Source of the DNA: Perilla frutescens
Taxonomy: Eukaryota; Streptophyta; Magnoliopsida; Lamiales; Lamiaceae
Length of the DNA: 64,000 nucleotides
Direction of reading: 5' to 3'
Assembly: GCA_026008535.1 (NCBI GenBank)
Contig: BRKX01000006.1
Coordinates: 46,488,664-46,552,663 of the forward strand
A program made the position numbers and the translations under genes. This document shows, piece by piece, positions 47,574 through 58,870 of this stretch; position 1 is the stretch's first letter, and the number at the start of each line of letters is the position of its first letter. The notes beneath the pieces are model-generated. The model was given only the letters and a program-made list of their open reading frames with translations. It made no database searches and had not been told where the DNA came from.

Positions 47574-48149
47574 CTAAATTTTTCCATCAAGATCCTTTGT
47601 GAGTTGGCCTACTGAAAGTAAATTGTGAGTAAAATGTGGAGCAAAAAGAACATTGTTCAACACAAGATCTTTGTTGATTGAAGCAGTTCCAGCCAAGAAT
47701 ACCCAGACACTATTCCCATCTGGAATGAAGATTTGCAAAGGATGCTTCAATCTCTTAATGTCTGTAAGTAAGCCTATATGATGACACATATGGTGACTTG
47801 CTCCTAAATCCACTGTCCAATCTCCTCTTTCAACCCCTGCAGAAGCTGCAAAGGCATAATGTCCCTTGAATTCAATAGAAGAAGAAACAAGATCTACCTC
47901 TGCTATAGCTGCCAAACTGCCTGGTCCTTCTGTTGGAGGTTCTCCTCTAGTACTCTTTCCAAAATAATGAGACAAGTGCTTAGCCAACTCTGTCTGAATC
48001 AGTTGACCAACTCCTGCAAGGGGATCCTTTCCAGGATCTCCACCTCTAAGAGATTTGTTGGCTTCCATATCAGATACAATGCCATCATCTTCTTGCTGTG
48101 ATGTATAGTAGGCTTTTCCCTTTCCCTTCTCTTGTTTAAATTTTCTATA
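47574..48149 (-). pseudogene. Copia-2 protease region
   Basis: In the same frame as gag and integrase, bounded by single stop codons at both ends. The protease core reads WTVDLGASHHMC, where the usual active-site DSG has become DLG; so even apart from the stops the protease is probably inactive. GLLTDIKRLKHPLQI and NVLFAPHFTHNLLSVGQL follow, as in Copia proteases. Confidence 0.85.
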
Positions 48150-49238
48150 CTAGTCTGGGACCCCAATAAGATTAAAATAATTTGATTTCAAATGCCCTGT
48201 GCCACCACAATGATCACACCTCAATTTGCTTTTCTCTTCCTTTGTGAGTCTCCTCTTATAAGCATCTCCTTTATAGGACCCATTTTGGGAACTGTACAAA
48301 GCATTATGCTCAATTCCAGCTTCTGCAAATTGATTGGTTACTTTGATTTGCTCCTCTACTTGCAGAATCATAGAATAAGCTTGGCTAAGATTAGGAAGAG
48401 GATTCATGATGAGAACCTGTTGCCTTACAGTGTCATAACAGTCATCTAATCCCATAAAAAATTGCATTAACCGTTCTTCTTCAATATCAGCTCTAAGGTC
48501 CTCTTGTGCAACACAAATACAAGCTCTAGAATTCTTTAGTAGAGCTAAATCATCCCACAAAGAAGTCAAATTATTAAAGTATAGCATAACACTTTGGTTG
48601 TGTTGACTGTAGGTAGCTAATTCTCTCCTTAATTGATAAATTCGTGGTCCATTTCTTTTACCAAATCTTTTCTGCAATTCTTCCCACAGTGGTTGTGAAG
48701 TTTCCAAGTGTTGAAATCCTCTAGCCATTTCCTTAATCATAGAATTGCTTATCCAATTAAAGACAATATAATCGACCCGAAGCCATTGTTTATAGTCCAC
48801 TGAGTCCTTCCTAGGTTCGGGTAAAGTACCATCAACAACACCAAGTTTATTCCTAGACAGAAGTCCTCTCTTTATAGCCCTAGACCAACTATGAAAATTG
48901 TTGCCATCAAAGAGGTCTGCAGTAAGAGACATACCAGGGTGCTCATTTGGAGCAAGATATAGTTCATCATTCGCCAGCGATCGGTTGCTTGTAGCATCTT
49001 GCTTAGTATATCCAACTTGCATTCCATCTGCAGGTTCGCGAACAAATGGAGGATTGATATGTGGAGTAGAATAAACCTCTGAATTTCCTGGATTCCTCCG
49101 CAATTGACAAACTCCATTGTGCTCTCCTCGTTCGAGATGCGAATTTGTGGTAAAACCTAGCTCTTCATCATGAGCTTGCCGCCAAGAGAACTGATTATTC
49201 TTCTTAGTCATGATCAATGGATCGATGATCAGATCCAA
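48150..49238 (-). pseudogene. Copia-2 gag
   Basis: 362 codons. It contains LFDGNNFHSWSRAIKRGLL, WISNSMIKEMARGFQHLET, LMQFFMGLDDCYDTVRQQVL and a zinc knuckle CDHCGGTGHLKSNYF whose last cysteine is replaced by tyrosine. It ends at an in-frame TAG; the frame continues into the protease. Start at 49238 or a downstream Met. Confidence 0.9.
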
Positions 49239-49306
49239 AAGAAATTAATCGGTTGATTCGAGTAGAGAACGAAAACAAATCAGAATTGAAGATCACGATC
49301 GATCAC

Positions 49307-49320
49307 GGCTCTGGATACCA
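49307..49320 (-). other. Copia-2 primer-binding site
   Basis: TGGTATCCAGAGCC on the minus strand directly after the 5' LTR; initiator-Met tRNA type. Confidence 0.82.
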
Positions 49321-49630
49321 TGTTCGATTTGATAATCATGCATCGAAAGAAAGAGAGTAGAAAATATCTGAAATTCAAATTCAATATCAAAATATTCAAT
49401 ACAATCAAATGTGAGTTGTGTTTCTTCTATTTATACTAGGCTAGTATATGATGTAATCTACAGTACACGTTCTCGATCCTTGTGACAGCTAATCAATGGT
49501 GGTCCATGATCCAATGCATGTACACGTGGATAGCTGCTGCAAGCTTCGTACTCCGCTGAATCAATACGCATGCATGAAAATAAAGATGCAGCTCCTATGC
49601 ATGCATGTTGTGATGTTCATGCGTTCAACA
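49321..49630 (-). repeat. Copia-2 5' LTR
   Basis: 310 bp; pairs with 44311-44620. Confidence 0.93.
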
Positions 49631-49867
49631 GGCCCATCATATATGTAAATACAATTGCCAAAAATATCGAGATTGCTAATCCTATTAAAGAATCTCTCTC
49701 ATTAATAAATCAAAGCAGTCGACATAGCATATATATGTTCAATAATATATATGAGTTAAGAACCCCAATTATGTGGATAATTGTTCTTTCACTTAAGGTC
49801 AGAATAGATAATATATAATATCCTATCGTGATCATTCTCAATACACAAGTCGGTGTACTAAGCCCTT

Positions 49868-49957
49868 GGTAGGGACGGGGTAGGCTGGGGTATTTTAGGC
49901 CCACCTCATTTTTGGCCCACCCCGCCCCGCTGGCCCATTTTGATAGCTCTAATTATA
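49868..49957. mobile_element. hAT-like terminal fragment
   Basis: On the minus strand the end reads TAGAGCTATCAAAATGGGCC, followed by GGCGGGGTGGGCC-type words, as at the ends of some plant hAT elements. The rest of the element is not recognisable. Confidence 0.45.
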
Positions 49958-51254
49958 ACATCATTCCTAACAAAAACTATTAATGATCTATTTTTAATAT
50001 CAGAAAGTATAGATCCTAAATGAAGATATAATTGTGGAGAGCACCAGATTTTGTGGGACGGATAATGAGATTTAGTTCGATTATATCAAATTTTCTTCTA
50101 ATTTTTCCTCAATTTTAATTTCGTCTGATTTAGTCTAATTTTATAATTGCTAATAAATTTAAAAATAACATTAAAAATATATATAAATTCTAATTATGAA
50201 ATAATCAATCATAATAATTCACTAACTAAAAATTAAATAATAAAAATAATTATAACAAAATCTTAATTGGTTATAATCAAACTCTAATTAACAGATGTAG
50301 AATTAAACTAAATCACACATATTGAAATTGAAAAAAAAAAAAATGAAAGAAGAACTAATAAACGTATTAAGGAAATAGATGATTTAATCCTCGAATTATG
50401 GATGCTTTATTTTTATTTTAATTTTATTTCTTTTAGGGAAAGAATGTTTTATCGATCATATTTGATGCGACTAAATATATGTGAAGATATAGAAGAAATT
50501 AAATAACAATAATACAATATTCAGGAGGAAATGCGGTCATTAATTGGTCAAACTAGATGAATGATGATACCACATGCATCTTTAGTTGACTTCTATTTAA
50601 AGGTTTCACATGTGCAATGATGGTGTTACATTTGGAAAACAGATCTTCTAGTTTTATGTGTAGAATTTATTAGTTTTTTTTTTTCCATTACCCTACATTT
50701 TTACTATCATTAAATTTAAAAATATGATACTCGTACATTGTACGAGCAGAATATTATTTTTTTTAAATATATAAATCAATCATAATGTGTAAATTTATTA
50801 TATAACAAAACGCGTCCTAGTTATACATATTAATTCACCATTTGTCTCTATTAGGGTTTTATAATTTTATTTTACAATTTAATTTGTATTATATTAAAAT
50901 ATTTTTTAATTTATAATAAATATCTATATATATATATATATATAAACAGAATGATCTCATTAATAGCAACTCTCATATTTTCCCGTCGAAAATCCATTTC
51001 CCTCTATAGTAAGTCTTATACATATAAAGATTATATGTAGTTAAATTGTATTAATGTGTGCAATAATTCATTTTTTATAATAAAATTTAGCTCATATTCT
51101 ATCATATATAATATTCTATATTTTATATATATTCTATAGAATACGTGTATATATATATGTATGTATGTATATGTATATGCATCCATCCGTGTACATCATA
51201 ATACATATAATATAATATAATAGTTACCATCTATATTACATATAATATATGTAC

Positions 51255-51321
<67 letters not shown>

Positions 51322-51654
51322 TAGTAAGCACTTATTTTTGTCCAATTTTAATTATTGGAACCCATTTTGGTGGATCGACTTTAATTGATTAATTTTTGTC
51401 CATTAATTAATATTAAAATTTTCCATATCAATTATCTATATTTTCCGTTTACATTTGAAATAACTGCATGAAGCTTAAATAATTGCAAAATACATACAGT
51501 TTTCGAACAATTGCATGGAGTTGAAATAATTACTAGCAGAAAACATGACTAAATAATTATGTTATAATTACGTTAACTATGTGGATTTATTCATCTATCT
51601 ATATTATATTATATATAAGGATTTCTATTCAAAAGACATTCTGCTTATATATAT
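49958..51654. other. AT-rich intergenic with microsatellites, no gene
   Basis: No coding signal. Contains an AT-rich MITE-like core at about 50060-50310 related to those at 28208 and 57868, a TA run at 50928-50943 and an AAT run at 51255-51321. Confidence 0.45.
51255..51321. repeat. (AAT)22 microsatellite
   Basis: About 67 bases of uninterrupted AAT repeat. Confidence 0.92.
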
Positions 51655-52831
51655 AGGGGGTGATTATAATGCAAAGCAATTCTAGTGTAAGAACTAAGAA
51701 CCCATATCACACCATACAATCAATAAAGATTATGGCCTAGATTTGATTAAAAGGGGTGGTGGTAATTCTGTAATATTAAAAAAAATCGCTTGGGGGTATT
51801 AACATAATTTGGTAATTCTTATAAAAATCGTGGAGGATATTTGATAACATATCGGCATACTAATGAAGTATTACCATCATGCTAACGAAATGTTATCGTT
51901 ATGCTAATGAAAATTTTTCTCATATTGTTAACAAAAAAAAAATTATAAAGTGTAATTATAAATTCTAATGGGATGAAATAAACCATAATTCAGATATAAT
52001 AAACTCCAATGATCTAAAAAATATAATTAAATTCTAAAAATTAATCATAAACTCTAATTAGATGGAATAAACCATAATAGCAATATCAATATACAACATT
52101 AGCATAATGATATTATTTTATCAGCATTGCGAATAAACAGTGTTAGCATATGACAATTCATTGTTAGCATAAGGTATAAACTATAAATGGATGAAGAAAA
52201 TTATAACTAATTTATTCTAATTTGATGAAATAAATAATATATAATAATCAATTAGTAACTAAAACATAAAAACTAAATCATAAAAAATAATTATAAGTCA
52301 TAATTGAAATGTAATAAATCATAATAATATAAGTATGTGTACTACGTTAATATTAAGATAATCATTCATTAGCACAATGAATGCAATATATTAGCATATG
52401 ATAAATGATTCATTAGCATACGTTATCAACTTATCATAATGTTGATGAACTATTATTTAAAAGCTAACGAAAGCATTTTCGCGCTGGACACGAGTAAAAA
52501 TGTATATTTTGTATTTTTAGTCTATAATTATTTGAACAAATATATCCATGACTGATCTTGAATTAAAGAGCATGAAAAGATCTTTAATTTGGTATATTAT
52601 TTGAGTTGATTCGATTTGAAACGAGTGAGTTATGGTCATTCAAAGTTTTTAGGATTTTTTTAAAAAAAAGTGATGACATCAGTTTTTTTATGGGGGTTGG
52701 ACAACTATACCCGCCTCCTTTTTTTGCCTTACTTTGACATTTAATCTCAGCCATTAGATCATCTAGGTGGACGGTATAAGATGGGTTCCTAGTTCCTATA
52801 CCAGGGGAAAGTGTGTTTTTGATCCAACTCC

Positions 52832-52832
<1 letters not shown>
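51655..52832. mobile_element. Mutator-like non-autonomous element, second copy
   Basis: The left end AGGGGGTGATTATAATG and the right end, inverted, AGGAGTTGGATC resemble the ends of the element at 28677-32546, in opposite orientation. Shared interior words include CATTTTCGCGCTGGACACGA (and its complement) and the AACGAGTGAGTTATGG type. Flanks are AT runs, so the duplication is uninformative. It lacks the two insertions of the other copy. Confidence 0.78.
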
Positions 52833-52858
<26 letters not shown>

Positions 52859-52863
<5 letters not shown>

Positions 52864-53468
52864 AAACCGTTTGGTTTGTTGATATTTTGGATATAGTTTT
52901 GTTTTGTCTTTCTTTATTAATTGTGTAGGAATTAAATCGGCTGAGATGTTCTAGGGAGATTTGTTGTGTTTGACCATTTCAAAGGTTGATTGAGTCAAGA
53001 TAAGGTTGTTGCTGAAGTTAAGGGTGTGAGGCCGCAAATCTAGGAATGGAGATCATGGAGAGATAAATCAGTTATTTGGAGTAGAGACCAAGTTATTATT
53101 TTTGTATAAATAGGAATCAATTGTATAGAGTTAGATACACGAATTCATAGAGATATACCAGATCTATATTAGAGATATTAGTTTTTCTACAAGTGTTAGT
53201 TAAGACAACTTTAGTCACGACCTTCTGCGAAGGAAGAGATAAAGTGTCTTAAGTTTAGTAAGAGTTTGCTTGTAGTGTTTTTGTAATTCACAACTTCATA
53301 TAGTGAATATTTTGCCCTGAGGCACTTTGCAAGATTATAGAAATATAATCTCGTGAAATTTTTCAATCCACTGTTTGTTTCTAAATTCCGCTGCATATCC
53401 AAAGTTGTCTCAACTTCAGACACAACTTTGATCACAACTCTGTCAGAACCGAGAATTCGGTTTTTACA
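52859..53468 (+). repeat. Sirevirus-like 5' LTR
   Basis: TG...CA ends; primer-binding-site word follows directly; a TATAAATAGGAATC box at 53104-53117 is the likely promoter. Confidence 0.75.
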
Positions 53469-53530
53469 TTTGGCATCAAGAGCAAACACTTGACACACTA
53501 AGTGGTGATCCTGTTTTCGTAAGTTCAATG

Positions 53531-54889
53531 GATTGCACAAACCCGTTGTTCAACAAACCTCCTGTTCTCGATGGCATGAACTATTCCTTTTGAAAAGTTC
53601 GAATGAGAGGGTGCATCAAATCCATTGATGCAAGAGCATGGAATGCTGTTCAAAAGGCATGAACGCATCCTAAGACCGTAGATGCCGAAGGAGATACAAT
53701 TGGTACTCCTCCAGAAGAATGGACTAGGTCACAAAACGAAGATGCTACCTTCAATGACAAGGCACTCAACGCAATTCAGTCTTCCTTGGATATTCAGATG
53801 TTCAAACTCATAAGAAATTGTGAGTCGGCCAAAGAAGTGTGGGATATTCTTCAGCAATATTACGAAGGAGATGTTGGAATTAAAGAATCAAGATATCGTA
53901 TTCTCACCACAAAATTTGAGAACATGAAGATGGGGGAAGATGAAACCGTTGGAGAATATTGTAACAAATTGCTTAAAATTGCAAACGAGTGCACTGATCT
54001 TGGTGATCCGATCACTAACAAGAGTTTAGTTTCTAAAGCTTTGAGAACTCTAACACCACGCTTTGATATGAAGGTTTTTGCTATTGGCACGGCGTCGACT
54101 ACTGGAAGTTTGGACTTCACAAAGCTGATGAATGATCTGAAGACCTATGAAATGGAAATGAATGAGAAAGGTGGATCAAAGAAAAAGGGAATTGCCTTGA
54201 CAGCCGGGTCAACTTCAAGGTCAACTTCAGCTTATGATGAAGAAGAGGATGAGGATCTTGAAGAGATCTGTGAAAAGAATCCGGATTATGCTCTTCTCAC
54301 CAGAAGACTAAACACTCTCATCCGAGCTAACAGAGGAAAACAACAGAAGGGAGGTGCTGAACAACGCAAGCCTCATCATGACTAGTCCGGACCTTTGTTT
54401 ATTTATGAAAAAATGAACTCACCTGGAAAAGAACCTAAGATCATGAAGCGTGCTGCATCAAATCACTTTAAACCAAAGAAAGTGAAAGATTTCTCCATTG
54501 TTCAATGCTATGAGTGCAAAGGCTATGGGCACTTTGCTAACGAATGTGCCAACACTTTTAGAAAACTTGGAAAGCCTGTCACATTCATATCTCTTAGTGA
54601 CAGTGAGCTGGACACCTCAGAGATATTTGTGGAAGAAATCTCAGATGATGCAACAAACGAACACGCAACCTTAACTGCAGTATGTACCGAACTGGACAAT
54701 TCAAAGCTCACAGAAGTTGAGATAACTTCTGACAGGTATGATGAGTCATATTATGAAACCCTCTTTTATTTTAACACTGTGATAACTACTGCAGATAAGG
54801 AAGAAGAAGTTACTGAGGAAGAAACTCTGGAGTTGCTAATAAAGTTGCAGGGACTCTACAAGGAGTTGTATGCTAAGTGGATCAAATAG
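53531..54889 (+). pseudogene. Sirevirus-like gag
   Basis: The frame starts MDCTNPLFNKPPVLDG, has stops near 53590 and 53660, then an open part (53786-54385) with MFKLIRNCESAKEVWDILQQ, EYCNKLLKIANECTDLG and KALRTLTPRFDMKVFAI. After a stop at 54383 the zinc knuckle CYECKGYGHFANEC appears (about 54507-54548), followed by an acidic tail. The QCYECKGYGHFANEC wording is characteristic of Sirevirus gag. Confidence 0.82.
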
Positions 54890-55800
54890 TGTAAGGAAAT
54901 TGAATCACTCAATGAGGAATCCACTAGCCAGAAGGCGTCTCTCGCAAAGTTGGAGGTAATGTTGACAAAGAAAGATGCAGAGATTGATAATATGAGGATT
55001 CAACTCAATCTTGCAAAGGATACATTCAAAAAGTTCAACACGGGTACTTCCAAACTTGATAAAGTTCTTGCACAAACTCATGTAACTTCTCATGGCATAG
55101 GTTATGACAAAACTGTAAAAACTGCCTTTACTCAAATCATGTCCACCCATGGAAAACCTTTTGTGAAAGCTCAAGAAGCACATCCCACTTCATCAGTGAG
55201 TAAGAAACGTAGGAGATTTGTTTGTCACTATTGTTTCCTCCCTGGGCACATAAAACCTTTCTGCCATAGGTTTTTGCAAGAACATAAAAAGGAGATTCAT
55301 TTGAGGACAGAAACCTCAAAATCAGGCCTTTCAGTCAAAGGTGACAGAACCAGTAATTTGGTTTGGAAACCTAAAGCTGTCTCCAAAGACACTTGCAAGG
55401 TTGTCTTCACTGCATCAGTAGCTGATGATTCGACAACTTGGTACTTTGATAGCGGGTGCTCTCGTCACATGACTGGATCTCAATGTTATTTGTCTAATTA
55501 TCAGAAGATTAATGGCAGCGAAGTTACCTTTGGGGGAGGAACAAACAGCAAGATCGTAGGACATGGAATCTTGAACAGTCCTGGTCTTCCAAAGTTGGCT
55601 AATGTATCACATGTTCAAGGCCTTACAGCAAACCTCATCAGTATCAGCCAACTCTGTGATGACAACTTCACTGTCATCTTTGATAAGCAAGCTGTACTAT
55701 GGTAGACAATGAAGGCAAACATGTGATCTCTGGGGTAAGATCTTCTAATAATATTTATAAAACTAAAAGAAAAGGTTGTTTGAGTGCGCAGATAAATGAC
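54890..55800 (+). pseudogene. Sirevirus-like coiled region, second zinc knuckle and protease
   Basis: An open frame from 54950 carries KKDAEIDNMRIQLNLAKDTF, a second knuckle (CHYCFLPGHIKPFCHRF) and the protease core WYFDSGCSRHMTG with an intact DSG. GLTANLISISQLCDDNF follows. After a frameshift near 55695 the start of the integrase front (NEGKHVISGVRSSNNIYKT) runs to about 55800, where the deletion junction lies. Confidence 0.82.
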
Positions 55801-56492
55801 GTACAACTCCTAGAGCTTGGTATAGTCGGTTAACTGAATTTTTGCTTGAGTTTGGATTTTATATGGGTCATACCGATAGAACACTATTCCTCAAGAAAGA
55901 AAAAGATTTACTCACGATCGCTTAAATCTATGTCGATGATATAATGTTTGGATCGACAAGTGAGAAAGCTTTGAAGGAGTTTGTGGAAGCAATGTCCATG
56001 TATTTTGAAATGAGTATGGTTGGTGAACTTAGCAATTTTCTTGGACTTCAAGTCAAGCAAAAGGAAAATGGTGTCTTCGTTTCTCAGACAAAATATGCCA
56101 AGAATCTAGTAAAGAAGTTTGGCTTGCAGAATGCAAAGTACATGAGAACTCCCATGAGTACGACTGAAAAGCTGTCAAAGGATGCAGTTGGACCTGAAGT
56201 TGATCCAACTTTATACAGATCAATGATCGGAAGTCTCCTCTATCTGACTGCTAGTCGGCCAGATATCATGTACAGTGTGTGTGCATATGCTCGGTTTCAG
56301 TCCTATCCCAAGGAGGAGCACCTTAAAGCTGTAAAGAGGATCATTCGGTACATTACCAGCACTTGTGAATTAGGTCTATGGTTCACAAAGGACACTACTA
56401 CAGATCTTGTTGGATACAGTGATGCCGATTGGGCTGGAGAGATAGATGATAGACGGAGTACAAGTGGAGGATGTTGCTATCTAGTAAATATA
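55801..56492 (+). pseudogene. Sirevirus-like reverse transcriptase C-terminus and RNase H start
   Basis: From TPRAWYSRLTEFLLEFGF the frame runs through one in-frame stop to IYVDDIMFGS (the YVDD box), FLGLQVKQKENGVFVSQTKY, YRSMIGSLLYLTASRPDIMY and YSDADWAGEIDDRRSTSGG. It is cut at CCYLVN by AT-rich sequence. Everything between the integrase front and the RT middle is missing. Confidence 0.87.
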
Positions 56493-57375
56493 TGAGATAT
56501 ATATCGTAAGATAGTAAGATAAGGTATGTATGTGTGTGTGAATTATAGATATTTGAACTTGATATAAAATACTTAGTAAATATGATATACATTTATAAAT
56601 ATCTAGTAAATTTACAATATCTAACACTTATAATAATTCTAAACGATTTATAATTTACATTTATATGTTATACTTAATTGTATAGTAATTCTAAATATGT
56701 TCTTAATTAATACTTAGTAAATAATTCTTATGATTTCTAAGTAAACAATTTAAAATTTGTAATATATAGTAAGTTTATAATATTTTATATAATTTATATT
56801 AATTATAAAAACATGATTGATATATAATACATAGTAAATATGTTATACATTTATAAATATCTAGTAAATTTATAATATCTAACACTTATAATTAATTTTA
56901 TGCTATACTTAACATATAGTAATTCTAAATATGTTCTTAATTAATGCTAGTAAATAATTCTTACGAGTTCTAAGTAAACGATTTAAAATTTGTAACATAT
57001 AGTAAGTTTCTAATATTTTATACAATTTATATTAATTATAAAAACATGATTGATACATAGTACTTAGTAAATATGTTATACATTTATAAATATCTAGTAA
57101 ATTTACAATATCTAACACTTATAATTAATCTTATGTTATACTTAATGTATATTAATTCTAAATATGTTCTTAATTAATACTTAATAAATAATTCTTATGA
57201 TTTTTCTAAGTAAACGATTTAAAATTTGTAATATATAGTAAGTTTATAATATTTTATACAATTTATATTAATTATAAAAACATGATTGATATATAGTACT
57301 TAGTAAATATGTTATACATTTATAAATATCTAGTAAATTTAAAATATCTAACACTTATAGTAAATATATGAGATA
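56485..57375. repeat. tandem array, unit about 235-258 bp
   Basis: The block TATACATTTATAAATATCTA followed by GTAAATTTACAATATCTAAC recurs at about 56586, 56844, 57077 and 57313. Each unit also carries AATATGTTCTTAATTAAT and AAAACATGATTGATA words. GTAAATATATGAGATATAT with CGTAAGATAGTA occurs at both outer ends (56485 and 57360), framing the array. Confidence 0.82.
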
Positions 57376-57634
57376 TATCGTAAGATAGTAGGATAAGGTA
57401 TACCGACATATAAGGTATACCGATATTGGTAAGGTATATCGATGTCAGTAAGGTATACCGAAATAAAGGTACGGTAAAGGTATGTCATTTTTTCATACCG
57501 AACTTAAAGTATACTGTTGGAAGGTATATCGAATGTTAAGGTAAGGTAACGGTATGAATTTTCTCCATACCGTACAAGTAAGGTAAGGTAAAGGTATAGT
57601 GAAAAAAGTATCGTCCCATCCCTAGAGAAAACAA
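57376..57634. mobile_element. hAT-like end with TACCG-rich subterminal repeats
   Basis: Words such as AAGGTATACCGA recur at about 57395-57620. The right end, inverted, reads TAGGGATGGGACGATAC, like hAT termini. The tandem array to the left may be its interior, but no matching left terminus was found. Confidence 0.5.
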
Positions 57635-57664
57635 CAAAGAAAGATAGATGTTCTGATGATATAC

Positions 57665-57862
57665 TCTCACTTTGATGGATAAGGATGGATTATTAAATTA
57701 TCATATGTTTATTTTGTAAGATATTAAAATGGTAGATAACCAAAGGCTCGTAATAAAATGAGTTTTGAATACCTATTTATAGGATATGTATCCACATAAA
57801 GAGGTGGAATATGATTTATCCATTCTCTTATCCTCCAAATTATCTATACACCCAATAGTAAG
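57665..57862. mobile_element. MITE related to 27230-27450, inverted
   Basis: On the minus strand it shares GGATAAATCATATTCCACCT, ACATATCCTATAAATAGG and TTATCTACCATTTTAATATC-like words with the copy at 27230. Confidence 0.65.
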
Positions 57863-57867
57863 GGTTG

Positions 57868-58240
57868 AATTTCCTGTTATACTATTTCGTATTTCACTCT
57901 GTGTTTCATCATTAAATTTATGATTTTAATAATATTTATTATAAAATAAAAATTAATTATAACATAAATAATCATAATCAACATTTATCAACAAAAAAAA
58001 TGAATTAAAAAAATTATAAAACATAATTTTGAAAAATCAACCATAATAATGAATTATTAATTGAAAATTAAATATTAAAAAATAATTATAAACCCTAATT
58101 AGGTGGGAGTGAACCCTAAAAATAATCACAAAATTAAACTAAATCACACAAAAATAAAATTGAAGAAAAAAAAGTACAAGAAAAACTCGTAATTTGAAGA
58201 TGTAACATTAAGTGTAACACAGAGAGTGTAATAGAAAATT
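57868..58240. mobile_element. MITE with AT-rich core
   Basis: Left TTCCTGTTATACTATTTCG and CACTCTGTGTTTCA match, inverted, the right end (GAAATTTTCTATTACACTCT, CTGTGTTACACTTA). The core is like those at 28208 and 33663. Confidence 0.6.
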
Positions 58241-58870
58241 TCATGTGTAATAATAAATCATTGAAGTAAACAAGCTCATAAGGTATATATACAAATACAA
58301 CAATACAAGTTAAAAAGGTGCAATCTTGGACTTCTCGATGAGGCAATCGGGTATCACAATTCACAAATAGTGTTTCATCGTCAATTATAGTATTACAATA
58401 CATTCTACATGTACACGATTACCATACCTTTATAAATGCTGCGTGTATTGATAATAATGAAATACAAAATAAAACACCGTCTGCAATAGAGAATCTCGAG
58501 TGCCCCGTGAGACTAACATGAACCTACCATTACTCAGGATATACATTCTCCTCTCACCACCTTAAATTACAGAAAGAATGAACACTTGAAGAACCACTCT
58601 TCTCATCGCGACGACGACAACTATCGACCACTATCCCTTACCTAATCTGTGTAGTCTAACAAGAATATCAACAGTATGGTGTATCTTGGTGTTTGGCTAT
58701 GAAGAAAGGCTGAGTATACCAGCATCTCTACCTCCATCAATCTTTTTCTCTTTAACAACAATGCTGATTGCTTCTTCGCCCCGTCTACTATTTCCACCAA
58801 ACTTAGGCGCAGTCTTGAGTCTTGAGCTAGATTGAAATCTCCACTAGTCGAAGATTTATCTCAGATAAGC
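58241..58870. other. 3' flank of DUF3527 gene, no gene seen
   Basis: Likely includes the 3' UTR of the gene to the right (transcribed leftwards). No coding frame of note. Confidence 0.45.

Larger units (their letters stand above)
44311..49630 (-). mobile_element. Copia LTR retrotransposon (Copia-2), nearly complete
   Basis: Two 310-bp LTRs (44311-44620 and 49321-49630) differ at about 13 positions by eye. Flanks GACCC and GGCCC look like a target duplication with one change. On the minus strand the primer-binding site TGGTATCCAGAGCC follows the 5' LTR (right side). A purine tract (GCGGGGAGGTG) precedes the 3' LTR. All Copia domains are present in order: gag, protease, integrase, reverse transcriptase, RNase H, interrupted by a few stops and at least one frameshift. 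Total length 5,320 bp, normal for Copia. Confidence 0.95.
52859..56492 (+). mobile_element. Sirevirus-like Copia retrotransposon, 3' truncated and internally deleted
   Basis: A 610-bp 5' LTR (52859-53468, TGTTGAAACC...TTTTTACA) is followed by TTTGGCATCAAGAGCA, an initiator-Met type primer-binding site. Gag, protease and the C-terminal half of reverse transcriptase follow on the + strand. Integrase and the first half of reverse transcriptase are missing, and the RNase H is cut off at about 56492 where an AT-rich tandem array starts. No 3' LTR was found. Confidence 0.85.
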
